Shown here in pieces: positions 1 to 6,564 of a stretch of DNA of 13,339 bases; the first letter of the stretch is position 1, and the number at the start of each line of letters is the position of its first letter. The position numbers and the translations under genes are program-made. This stretch comes from an uncultured Clostridia bacterium. Lineage in GTDB: Bacteria > Bacillota > Clostridia > TANB77 > CAG-508. Below the pieces are notes generated by a model. That model was not told where the DNA came from. It saw only the letters and a list, made by a program, of their open reading frames with translations, and made no database searches. The stretch spans positions 1 to 13,339 of the forward strand of contig CAKOWZ010000030.1 of the NCBI GenBank assembly GCA_934129745.1, read 5' to 3'.

Positions 1-306
1 GCTTTTTCTCTAGCTATTCTTTCTTCCTCTTTTCTTCTTGCTTCTTCTTCAGCTTTTTCTCTAGCTATTCTTTCTTCCTCTTTTCTTCTTGCCTCTTTTT
101 CAGCTTTTTCTCTAGCTATTCTTTCTTCCTCTTTTCTTCTTGCTTCTTCTTCAGCTTTTTCTCTAGCTATTCTTTCTTCTTCTTTTCTTCTTGCTTCTTC
201 TTCAGCTTTTTCTCTAGCTATTCTTTCTTCTTCTTTTCTTCTTGCTTCTGCTTTAGCTCTTTCTCTCAAGATTTTTTCTCTTTCTTTTCTCTTTGCTTCA
301 ACTTCA
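1..306 (-). repeat. 51-bp in-frame tandem repeat (five near-identical units plus one degenerate unit)
   Basis: Units run 1-51, 52-102, 103-153, 154-204 and 205-255, with a diverged sixth at 256-306. Each encodes 17 residues on the minus strand. Differences are few: unit 2 carries an E-to-K change near its 5' end (coding sense), units 4 and 5 differ from 1-3 by a synonymous GAG/GAA change, and unit 5 has a changed 5' end. The array touches base 1, so it probably continues to the left. Near identity at DNA level, including third codon positions, suggests recent duplication or gene-conversion homogenisation. Confidence 0.95.
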
Positions 307-1310
307 GCTCTTCTTTTTGCTTCAGCTTCAGCTCTTTCTTTTAATAATTGTTCTCTTTTCTTTCTAGCCATTTCAGCTTTTTCTCTTTCAATTCTTTCCT
401 CTTCTCTTTTTTGTGCTTCTTCTTGAGCTTTTTCTTTTTCTAATCTTAATTTAGCTCTTCTTATTTCTTCTGCACTTCTAACTCTATTAATTTTCTTTGA
501 ACTAACTGCTGTTGGAATTATTACAGGTTGTTTTAATTTACTACTTGTTTCAATCTCTTTTTCAACATAATCATTATCTTTTTTAGCACCAATTCCAGGA
601 AATCTTTGTCCTTCTATTCCTAACAATTTTCTATATGAATCTGAATTATCTTCTAATATTTCTGTAACACTTTTAGGTAATGATTTTGCTATTAATTTTG
701 CTTGTTCTTCAGAATATTGAGAAATAATGCTGTCAAAACTTCGAACACATTTTGGTATATTTCCACCAATCCTTTTGTAATGATTTAAAATACTTTGCAT
801 TTCTGATTCACTAACACCATTATTATCTTCATCACTTGAATAACTAACTTTTTCAGTTTCAACTCTATAATATGCTTTTGCTTCTTTTTTACTTCTTGGT
901 TTATTTATTAGTTCTGCAACTTTTTGTACACTTCTATCTTTACCTAACAATACATTATATATTCCTAAACCAAATAATTTTACTAACAATGGATCATTTT
1001 TTGTACGTCTATCCATTGCTAATAAAATTATAGGAATATCTCCTCCTTCATTATTTGTTGCTTCATCACTAATTGCATCCATTTTTTCAAAAACAAACTT
1101 GTCCACTGCTTGATAATTATTGCTTGAAAACATTTCCAAATCTTCACTTATAACAATTCTATCATAAGATTTATCTTTTTGTAATTCTTTAATTATTGCA
1201 TTATAATAATACACTGTTTTACTAGTTATAATTTCTTTAAATTCTTTTTGATACATCCTAGTAATTGATTCTGCATCCTTTTCATCATTAACTGCAAATA
1301 AAACTTTCAT
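1..1310 (-). CDS. Partial: receiver-like N-terminus plus long charged repeat coiled coil, cut by window edge
   Basis: I do not recognise this gene as a named family. The frame is open from an ATG at 1308-1310 to base 1, giving at least 436 residues with no stop. A GGAGG site sits 8 nt before the ATG, and the previous gene ends 25 nt upstream. Residues 1-150 look like a degenerate response-regulator receiver: strand KVLFAVND, strand YDRIVISEDLE, strand IPIILLA, then a YNVLLGKDRSV segment where a receiver has its conserved lysine. A linker follows (150-275), with a hydrophilic helical part near 185-245. From about 278 the chain is almost only E, R, K and A, and it ends in 17-residue repeats of the form EEEARRKEEERIAREKA, expected to form a long single helix or coiled coil. 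Atypical receivers at the N-terminus occur in TadZ/CpaE pilus ATPases. An ATPase domain here would lie beyond the left edge, so that link is inference. A scaffold or localisation protein is the alternative. Confidence 0.8.
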   Translation of the reverse strand, partial: MKVLFAVNDEKDAESITRMYQKEFKEIITSKTVYYYNAIIKELQKDKSYDRIVISEDLEMFSSNNYQAVDKFVFEKMDAISDEATNNEGGDIPIILLAMDRRTKNDPLLVKLFGLGIYNVLLGKDRSVQKVAELINKPRSKKEAKAYYRVETEKVSYSSDEDNNGVSESEMQSILNHYKRIGGNIPKCVRSFDSIISQYSEEQAKLIAKSLPKSVTEILEDNSDSYRKLLGIEGQRFPGIGAKKDNDYVEKEIETSSKLKQPVIIPTAVSSKKINRVRSAEEIRRAKLRLEKEKAQEEAQKREEERIEREKAEMARKKREQLLKERAEAEAKRRAEVEAKRKEREKILRERAKAEARRKEEERIAREKAEEEARRKEEERIAREKAEEEARRKEEERIAREKAEKEARRKEEERIAREKAEEEARRKEEERIAREK

Positions 1311-1335
1311 TTGTAATACCTCCACTTATTTTCTA

Positions 1336-1800
1336 TTAATTTCCTTGGCGTGTTATCACTATTGCAAACACTATTGGTAGAATTTGGCATATAATTCCTA
1401 CAGTTATTATTGCTATCATCCCATTAAAACCTTTTTGTCTTAAATCTAATCTTTTTAAACCAATAACATATTGATATATTCCATTAATTGCTATTCCTAT
1501 AAATACACATGGAATACTATAAATTCTCACTCTATCTAAGATATATGCTGTCATACCATATGTTTTTGAACCATATTGTTCGGTAAGATTTTCTACTGTT
1601 GCTTCTTCATGTTTTTTTAATTCTAATAATTGACCTGTACTTTCACCTTTTAATGTTTCGTTTGTATCTTCACTTTTCTTTGAAGCAGTTGCTGCATAAA
1701 CATTTGATATTATATTATTATCTGTTGTAATAAATGTTCCTGCAAATAAAGATATAACTACAAAAACAGCTATTATCATGATTTTAGTTGCTTTTTTCAT
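1336..1800 (-). CDS. Small secreted or membrane protein, signal peptide plus two membrane helices (pilin-like layout)
   Basis: This 154-residue protein is of unknown function. It starts at ATG 1798-1800 behind an AAAGGAG site. Residues 1-37 read as a signal peptide: MKK, a hydrophobic core at about 7-24, and a likely signal peptidase site near VYA-ATA at 35-40. A polar stretch follows (40-90, rich in K, E and T). Two hydrophobic helices lie at about 94-116 and 126-149, and the C-terminus is short and charged (TRQGN). A cleaved signal, a polar segment and two closely spaced membrane helices are the layout of VirB2/TrbC-type pilins of type IV secretion, but no motif proves it. It is the first gene of an operon with the receiver/coiled-coil gene 25 nt downstream, so a shared envelope assembly is plausible. 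Alternatively it is an orphan membrane protein. Confidence 0.8.
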   Translation of the reverse strand: MKKATKIMIIAVFVVISLFAGTFITTDNNIISNVYAATASKKSEDTNETLKGESTGQLLELKKHEEATVENLTEQYGSKTYGMTAYILDRVRIYSIPCVFIGIAINGIYQYVIGLKRLDLRQKGFNGMIAIITVGIICQILPIVFAIVITRQGN

Positions 1801-1858
1801 AATTTATTTTACTCCTTTCATTTTTACATACTTTATCTATTTTATTATCACTTATATA

Positions 1859-1887
1859 ATAATACACTACAATTGTAAAATTGGCAA
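1859..1887 (-). promoter_or_regulatory. Candidate sigma-A promoter of the left-edge operon
   Basis: On the minus strand, TTGCCA (1882-1887) and TATTAT (1859-1864) are separated by exactly 17 nt and lie about 60 nt before the 154-residue gene's start. The region is very AT-rich, so a chance match is possible, but no other candidate in the gap combines both boxes at this spacing. Confidence 0.5.
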
Positions 1888-1974
1888 GAAGATATGGGAA
1901 TTTTTTCAATATTTTTAAAATAAAATATTAAATATTAAATAAGTTATATTATATTATATTTTGTAAATTTTATT

Positions 1975-2014
1975 CAAAAATAATAGAACATCTCAAATTT
2001 TGAAATGTCCTATT
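1975..2014 (-). terminator. Rho-independent terminator of the GH13 gene
   Basis: Bases 1982-1997 and 1999-2014 form an inverted repeat. On the minus-strand RNA the arms pair fully if two G-U wobbles are allowed, and a short U-rich stretch follows (to about 1975). It starts 6 nt after the GH13 stop codon and separates that gene from the left-edge operon promoter. A T run on the plus-strand side would allow termination in that direction too. Confidence 0.75.
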
Positions 2015-2020
2015 GTTTTT

Positions 2021-3979
2021 TTATTTTGAAGTTATTACTATGATTCCATATTTTGATAATATATTATCTGAAAAATTATTTTTGAATAATATTTTACCAT
2101 TATCATAGTTTTGTGGAAAGTTTAGTTGAATATTACTTTCTGAACGGTTTACAGCTATAAGAACCTTGTTATATGATGTTTTTGCTTCATTTTCATCAAA
2201 ATCCTCTGAATCGATATCTATATATCTTTCAAACACAAACAAGTTCTCATTTGCTTCAATTATTCTCATTTTTGATTTTGAAAGAAAACTTAAGCGATTT
2301 CTTGCCTTTCCGAGTTTCACAAAAAACTCATGAATTTCATTATCAATATTTTCCCAAGGAAAACATTTTCTGTTAAAAGGATCTTTATATCCATACATGC
2401 CTACTTCATCTCCATAATAAATGCATGGATTTCCTGGCAAAAAGTATTGAATTGTAGTTGCAATTTTCATAAGCTGTTTTGCTTTTTCATATTGTTCAGA
2501 TGTCAGCTTATCTTTTGAAACCTGTAATTCTCTACTATATGGTACATCCCAGACCCAATTAAATCTACTGTTTTGAATTCCATCGTTTACAAGTGTTGTC
2601 ATAGCCCTTGTAATATCATGTGTTGATAAACTATTCATTGCAGAAAATAAGGCTTGTTCTGGATATTGAGTTATTATTTCTTGAATTGTTTCAACCAAAT
2701 AATCAGCTCTTCCAAATCTAACATATTTTAAAATTGCATTTGTAAAAGGATAATTCATTACAGAATCTAGCCCTTTTCCTAGCAAATATGTTCTTTGTTT
2801 TCCATATCCTTCTTTTGAAATCGCATTATCCCAAACCTCACCTATTATGAATCCATCAGACTTATTACGTTTTACCGCAATTCTGATATTTTCAATAAAT
2901 TCGTCAGTAAGTTCATCTGCGACATCAAGTCTTAAGCCATCAATTCCTAAGGAAAACCATTTGTCAATAACTCCTCCTGTTCCATAAATGTAATTTTGCC
3001 AATCTGTTGAATTTCCATCACATACAGGAAGATTTTTGAATCCCCACCAATAATCAAATTCACCTTTATTATTTTTTCTATACCATGAATAATATGGTGA
3101 TTGACTACTTTGAAAAGCACCAATTGTCTCGAAATTTCCAAACTCATTGAAATATTTGCTATCATTTCCAGTATGATTAAACACACCATCAATAATAATT
3201 TTCATATTTCTTTCATGAGCTGATTTACACAAACTAGCTAAATCATCATTTTTTCCAAGATATGGATCAACAATCTCATAATTTGATGTATCATATCTGT
3301 GGTTTGATTGGCTTAAACAAATCGGGTTAAGATAAATTATCTGAACTCCCAAATTCTGAAGATAATTCAATTTTTCCTCAATTCCTTTAAGGTTTCCCAT
3401 AAAGTAATCATTATTGTGAATTTCTCCATCTTCTTCTGGAGCCCAGTTTGGCATTTCACCCCATTTTTTCGTTTTGCGTTCTTCAAGAAATGCTTTTGGT
3501 ATTTCATCAGTTTGTGTTTCTTTTTCAATGATATAATTTTCGCTTTTGTAAAATCTGTCAGGAAAAATCTGATACATAATCTTGCCTTTTGCCCATTCTG
3601 GAACTTTAAAACTTGCATCATATACAGTGATTGTCCAATATGGCAAATCAGAATTTGTCATACTTGCACATTTACTTTTTTTATCATTTTTGATAAATAT
3701 TGTTTTTCCGTTTATGATTAATCTCATACAGAAATAATGCAGTCCTATATTATCTAAAAGAATTTCACACGCAAATATGTTCATCTTTTTTTCTGTAGTG
3801 ATATAGTTCATTCTTATTTCTCTTTCATTAGTTCCTTTTTGCTGATTAATTATAACCTTTGCTTCATCAACAAAGCCATAATCAGTCGCAATTTTCAGAT
3901 AAATTTGGTACCTCTCATTCAATTTTGCAGTTGTGCCAGGCACCTCCACAAAAATGTTTTTTCCTTCAAAATAGTTCAT
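2021..3979 (-). CDS. GH13 alpha-glucan hydrolase (neopullulanase / cyclomaltodextrinase / maltogenic amylase-like)
   Basis: A 652-residue enzyme expected to cut alpha-1,4 (and perhaps alpha-1,6) links in maltodextrins, pullulan fragments or cyclodextrins. The start at 3977-3979 has AAGGAGG 8 nt upstream. Residues 1-125 are a beta-rich N-terminal domain of the kind that precedes the barrel in this group. The (beta/alpha)8 barrel begins near VPEWAKGKIMYQIFPDRF (127-143). Conserved GH13 regions are visible: DGVFNHTG (264-271); GLRLDVADE (348-356) with nucleophile Asp352; GEVWDN (380-385) with acid/base Glu381; LSTHD (451-455) with stabilising Asp455. A C-terminal beta domain follows (about 570-652). 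There is no signal peptide, so it probably acts in the cytoplasm on imported oligosaccharides. No sugar transporter or regulator is adjacent, and the gene has its own promoter and terminator. Sampled 60-base lines are 33-43% GC against 17-35% in neighbours, which may indicate transfer. The exact substrate cannot be read from sequence. Confidence 0.95.
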   Translation of the reverse strand: MNYFEGKNIFVEVPGTTAKLNERYQIYLKIATDYGFVDEAKVIINQQKGTNEREIRMNYITTEKKMNIFACEILLDNIGLHYFCMRLIINGKTIFIKNDKKSKCASMTNSDLPYWTITVYDASFKVPEWAKGKIMYQIFPDRFYKSENYIIEKETQTDEIPKAFLEERKTKKWGEMPNWAPEEDGEIHNNDYFMGNLKGIEEKLNYLQNLGVQIIYLNPICLSQSNHRYDTSNYEIVDPYLGKNDDLASLCKSAHERNMKIIIDGVFNHTGNDSKYFNEFGNFETIGAFQSSQSPYYSWYRKNNKGEFDYWWGFKNLPVCDGNSTDWQNYIYGTGGVIDKWFSLGIDGLRLDVADELTDEFIENIRIAVKRNKSDGFIIGEVWDNAISKEGYGKQRTYLLGKGLDSVMNYPFTNAILKYVRFGRADYLVETIQEIITQYPEQALFSAMNSLSTHDITRAMTTLVNDGIQNSRFNWVWDVPYSRELQVSKDKLTSEQYEKAKQLMKIATTIQYFLPGNPCIYYGDEVGMYGYKDPFNRKCFPWENIDNEIHEFFVKLGKARNRLSFLSKSKMRIIEANENLFVFERYIDIDSEDFDENEAKTSYNKVLIAVNRSESNIQLNFPQNYDNGKILFKNNFSDNILSKYGIIVITSK

Positions 3980-4041
3980 TTGATGAACCTCCTTAATTAT
4001 AATTAGATTGCTGTGTAAAATATGTCATTTGACTTAATTCT

Positions 4042-4070
4042 AATTTACTATTAAGATGTTTTTTTGTCAA
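4042..4070 (-). promoter_or_regulatory. Sigma-A promoter of the GH13 gene
   Basis: On the minus strand a perfect TTGACA (4065-4070), a 17-nt spacer and TAAATT (4042-4047) lie about 60 nt before the GH13 start codon. The -35 box lies only about 15 bp from the left arm of the giant palindrome. I see no catabolite-response (cre-like) palindrome. Confidence 0.65.
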
Positions 4071-4084
4071 GTGAAAAGTTGGTG

Positions 4085-4173
4085 GAAGTTGGTGAGTGAA
4101 CAGTTGGGGACGCGTCCTAATTGCCCGATGCGGGCAATTAGGACGCGTCCCCAACTGTTCACTCACCAACTTC
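4085..4173. repeat. Giant palindrome, 43-bp perfect arms and 3-nt loop (REP/MITE-like element)
   Basis: Bases 4085-4127 are the exact reverse complement of 4131-4173, with ATG as the loop. The element is visibly richer in GC than its surroundings (GGGGACGCGTCC core, GGTGAGTGAACAG flank). On the left, outside the perfect arm, bases 4071-4084 read GTGAAAAGTTGGTG and resemble the terminal part of the arm (GTGAGAAGTTGGTG in the right-arm sense). The end therefore looks partly duplicated. The right arm ends 3 bp from the tyrS stop codon. Repetitive extragenic palindromes with GGGACG-type cores are widespread in Bacillota genomes and are mobilised by TnpA-REP (RAYT) transposases; assignment to that class is inference. 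Open frames running through it on both strands are products of the repeat, not genes. It lacks a following T run for a classical terminator, though the hairpin could protect or end the tyrS message. Confidence 0.9.
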
Positions 4174-4176
4174 TCA

Positions 4177-5400
4177 CTATTTACTTCCAATAAAATAATT
4201 TTTCTTACCTTTTTTTACAACAATATATGTTCCATCAATAAACATATCATCATTTACAACAATTTCAGAGTCTTGAATTTTTTCGCCATTAATAGAAATA
4301 GCACCATTTCCAAGAAATTCTCTTGCCTCTCTTTTACTTTTAACTGCACCAATATTTACTAATAAATCAACAATATTAACATTACTTTCAATTTTTTTAA
4401 TATCTTGATTTCCAAATAATTCAACAATATCTTCTTTTGACATTTCATTAAATTTATTATTAAATAAATTTTCAGTTAATTTAACAGCTTTTTCATACTC
4501 ATCTTTACCATGTAAAAATGTAATAATTTCTCTAGCTAAAGCTTTATGAGCTTCTCTTAATTCTGGATGTTCATTATTTTTTCTTTCATATTCTTCAATT
4601 TCTTCTTTAGATAAGAATGTATAAATTTTCAAATAATCAATAACCATTGAATCTTCAACATTTATGAAAAATTGATATAATTTATAACTTGATGTTTTAG
4701 ATTTATCAAGCCATAAAGCATTACCTTCACTTTTGCCAAATTTTTTACCTTGAGAATCTGTAACAAGTGGCATTGTGAATCCATAAACTTCATCACCTGT
4801 TGATTTTCTAATTAAATCAATTCCTGCTGTGATATTTCCCCATTGATCAGAACCTGCACATTGTAAAGTTACACCTTTAGTATCATGTAAATGTTTGAAA
4901 TCTAAAGCTTGTAAAATCATGTAAGAAAATTCTGTGTATGTAATTCCTGAATCTAATCTTCTTCTAATTATATCTTTATCTAACATATAATTAATATTAA
5001 AAAATTTTCCAAAATCTCTTAAAAAATCAAGAACATTTATATCTTTGATCCAATCATAATTATTTACAACTTCAAATCCAAAAATATCTTCAGTTTGTTT
5101 TTTTAAGCATTCGAAATTATGTTTAACTTGTTCTTTAGAAATCATTGCTCTTTCAGTTGTAGGACGTGGATCTCCTATCATTCCTGTTCCACCACCAACT
5201 AATAAAATTGGATGATGTCCAGCTTCTTTTAGTCTTTTTGAAATTAAGAAACTTGATAAATGACCAACATGTAAACTATCTGCTGTTGGATCTGTCCCTA
5301 TGTAAAATGTTAATCCACCTTTATTTAATTTTTCCTCTAATTCAGGGCTTGATATATCTTTTATTAACCCTCTCCATTTTAAATCTTCTACTAATGTCAT
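4177..5400 (-). CDS. tyrS: Tyrosyl-tRNA synthetase
   Basis: This cytoplasmic class I synthetase charges tRNA-Tyr with tyrosine. At 407 residues it has the usual bacterial length. The catalytic Rossmann domain carries FYIGTDPTADSLHVGH with the HIGH-box variant HVGH at 44-47. Tyrosine-pocket segments follow: YMILQ (160-164) and QCAGSDQWGN (180-189). The KMSKS equivalent is KFGKS at 220-224. An anticodon-binding helical part spans about 235-335 and a C-terminal S4 RNA-binding domain about 343-405. All key motifs are intact. The start at 5398-5400 has an AAAGGAGG site a few bases upstream. trmL ends 188 nt upstream with no clear terminator between, so tyrS may be read from the T-box promoter, from a weak internal promoter, or both. 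The giant palindrome begins 3 bp after its stop. Confidence 0.97.
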   Translation of the reverse strand: MTLVEDLKWRGLIKDISSPELEEKLNKGGLTFYIGTDPTADSLHVGHLSSFLISKRLKEAGHHPILLVGGGTGMIGDPRPTTERAMISKEQVKHNFECLKKQTEDIFGFEVVNNYDWIKDINVLDFLRDFGKFFNINYMLDKDIIRRRLDSGITYTEFSYMILQALDFKHLHDTKGVTLQCAGSDQWGNITAGIDLIRKSTGDEVYGFTMPLVTDSQGKKFGKSEGNALWLDKSKTSSYKLYQFFINVEDSMVIDYLKIYTFLSKEEIEEYERKNNEHPELREAHKALAREIITFLHGKDEYEKAVKLTENLFNNKFNEMSKEDIVELFGNQDIKKIESNVNIVDLLVNIGAVKSKREAREFLGNGAISINGEKIQDSEIVVNDDMFIDGTYIVVKKGKKNYFIGSK

Positions 5401-5552
5401 ATTTTTTCCTCCTTTATTTTTTAATGCTTTTTATTTTTTTCATAAAATATATAGATATAATTTTGTTACCTTTTTCGCATCTATATCTTTAATAATATTG
5501 CTTAATGATATTTTTTGCATATTATATGTACTTTCTAAAAGTAATATTTTAA

Positions 5553-5581
5553 ACTATATTTTTAATTAATCTTAAAATCAA
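5553..5581 (-). promoter_or_regulatory. Possible internal promoter before tyrS
   Basis: In the 188-nt gap between trmL and tyrS, the minus strand has TTGATT (5576-5581), 17 nt, then TATAGT (5553-5558). The match is moderate in an AT-rich gap and may be chance. If real, tyrS could be made independently of the T-box upstream of trmL. I see no second T-box sequence in this gap. Confidence 0.3.
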
Positions 5582-5588
5582 TAATATA

Positions 5589-6086
5589 TCAACAAAAATG
5601 TTTGCTTGTTTCCTCTAATCCATCAAAATTCACTTGTCTCAAAACTTCATACAAAATTATATTAACTGAATTTGCTAAATTTAAAGATCTTAAATTATGT
5701 CTCATAGGAATTCTAATTGTATTTTGAATATATTTTTGAAGTAAGTCTTCTGGCAATCCTTTTGTTTCTTTTCCAAACAAAATGAATATTTCATCAAACC
5801 CACTATAATCAACATCACAATAACAATGCGTTGCTTTTGTTGATGCATAAAACATATTATTTTCCTCAGGTTTATATTTTTCTAAAAAATTTTGTAATGA
5901 TTCATGTTCTTCAATATCAAGTTTATCCCAATAATCTAGACCTGCCCTTTTTAAATATTTGTCTGTAATTTCAAAACCTAATGGTTTTACTAAATGTAGT
6001 TTTGCACCTGTTGCAGCACAAGTTCTCGCTATATTTCCTGTATTTTGTGGTATTTCTGGTTCTACCATTACTATATTTATTTTCAT
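5589..6086 (-). CDS. trmL: tRNA (cytidine/uridine(34)-2'-O)-methyltransferase, TrmL family
   Basis: A 165-residue SPOUT methyltransferase. The family uses S-adenosylmethionine to methylate the ribose of wobble base 34, in the best studied case in tRNA-Leu(CAA) and tRNA-Leu(UAA). The three family motifs are clear: EIPQNTGNIART (11-22), LFGKETKGLPEDL near 102-114, and IPMRHNLRSLNLANSV (126-141), which helps form the knotted cofactor pocket. The length is typical for the minimal TrmL/YibK type with no extra RNA-binding domain. The start at 6084-6086 has an AAAGGGG site. It is the first gene after the T-box attenuator, with tyrS next on the same strand. The active enzyme is expected to be a cytoplasmic dimer. 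The exact tRNA targets in this organism are not shown by the sequence. Confidence 0.93.
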   Translation of the reverse strand: MKINIVMVEPEIPQNTGNIARTCAATGAKLHLVKPLGFEITDKYLKRAGLDYWDKLDIEEHESLQNFLEKYKPEENNMFYASTKATHCYCDVDYSGFDEIFILFGKETKGLPEDLLQKYIQNTIRIPMRHNLRSLNLANSVNIILYEVLRQVNFDGLEETSKHFC

Positions 6087-6165
6087 TTTATAACCCCTTT
6101 CTTTTATAATTATAAATTTAAAATATAACTAATTTTAATTTTTAATCTTGAGTTTTAGATAATAA

Positions 6166-6207
6166 CAAAAAAAGCTAAATCTCCTTATTTTAAAGGACGA
6201 TTTAGCT
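6166..6207 (-). terminator. T-box attenuator terminator hairpin
   Basis: On the minus strand AGCTAAATC (6199-6207) pairs with GATTTAGCT (6173-6181). An inner TCCTT/AAGGA stem and one bulged base complete the hairpin, followed by seven T (6167-6173). It lies directly after the T-box core, and its upstream arm begins right after the antiterminator region, as in standard transcription-attenuating T-boxes. Confidence 0.92.
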
Positions 6208-6410
6208 CGTGGTACCACCTTTATTTATATATATTTTACTCATATTTAAATATATACCTTAATTTTAGCTGTTCGTTGCAAACGTTAATTACTATAAGAA
6301 TTGTAATTCATAATCTTATATACTAATAACTTTCACCAACCGTTATTTCTCTTTTTGTAACTATAAGACTACTACTGGGTTTCTTTTTAAATCATAATTA
6401 AATTTAATTA
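6166..6410 (-). promoter_or_regulatory. T-box riboswitch leader controlling trmL (and probably tyrS)
   Basis: The minus-strand RNA carries the T-box core AAAGGTGGTACCACG (6208-6222). Upstream are recognisable Stem I parts: AGUA and GAA flanks of a loop-E fold around the specifier loop (near 6374 and 6322); a helix pairing GTCTTATA with TATAAGAT (near 6365 and 6332); an AGAGA bulge (near 6350); and an apical hairpin AATAAC-GGTTGGTGAAA-GTTATT (6323-6346 region). Uncharged tRNA should pair with the specifier triplet and, through its CCA end, with UGGU in the core. That favours the antiterminator over the terminator. The specifier side reads GAAUUACAA. UAC (tyrosine) fits the downstream tyrS and is followed by a purine. 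UUA (leucine) is the reading if the triplet directly follows GAA. Confidence 0.92.
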
Positions 6411-6415
6411 ATAGT

Positions 6416-6444
6416 ATTATATACTTATTTTTTTCTAATTTCAA
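6416..6444 (-). promoter_or_regulatory. Sigma-A promoter of the T-box/trmL transcript
   Basis: On the minus strand TTGAAA (6439-6444), a 17-nt spacer and a perfect TATAAT (6416-6421). Initiation is expected near 6409, which puts the whole T-box in the leader. Confidence 0.75.
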
Positions 6445-6464
6445 TAGTTTTCTTAATTATTTTA

Positions 6465-6550
6465 GTACATCTCTTAAATATACTTTACAAAATTGCTTTT
6501 AACTTTTCACTTGACGCATCACTTAAATATTTTTGTACATCACTTAATTG
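6465..6550. repeat. Three short direct repeats in the divergent intergenic region
   Basis: The plus strand holds three copies of a CATC(A/T)CTTAA word: 6468-6477, 6517-6526 and 6538-6547. The last two are exactly 21 bp apart (two helical turns), and copies 1 and 3 share a longer GTACATC start. They lie between the trmL T-box promoter and the promoter of the plus-strand gene, so they could be operator sites. The minus strand of the same stretch also holds a 28-codon open frame (6485-6571) without a good ribosome site, so the repeat may instead reflect heptads in a tiny peptide. Confidence 0.35.
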
Positions 6551-6564
6551 TTTTAACATAAATA

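Noticed and set aside
1..306. Tandem repeat read as a CRISPR array
   Set aside because: The units are contiguous with no spacers, stay in frame, and encode a regular charged helix.
3367..3721. Open frames in other frames and on the opposite strand inside the GH13 gene
   Set aside because: They are shadows of the GH13 coding sequence, with no ribosome sites and low-complexity translations.
3993..4190. Minus-strand open frame of 65 codons across the giant palindrome
   Set aside because: It is produced by the palindrome itself (arginine/threonine/proline-rich translation), overlaps the tyrS end and the GH13 promoter, and lacks a ribosome site. Such frames through REP-like repeats are spurious.
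4096..4362. Plus-strand open frame of 88 codons
   Set aside because: It reads out of the palindrome into the antisense of tyrS, with no ribosome site and no recognisable protein features.
5440..5520. 26-codon minus-strand open frame between trmL and tyrS
   Set aside because: It has only a weak AGAAAG upstream, no recognised similarity, and lies in very AT-rich DNA where such frames are common. It was left out of the feature list.
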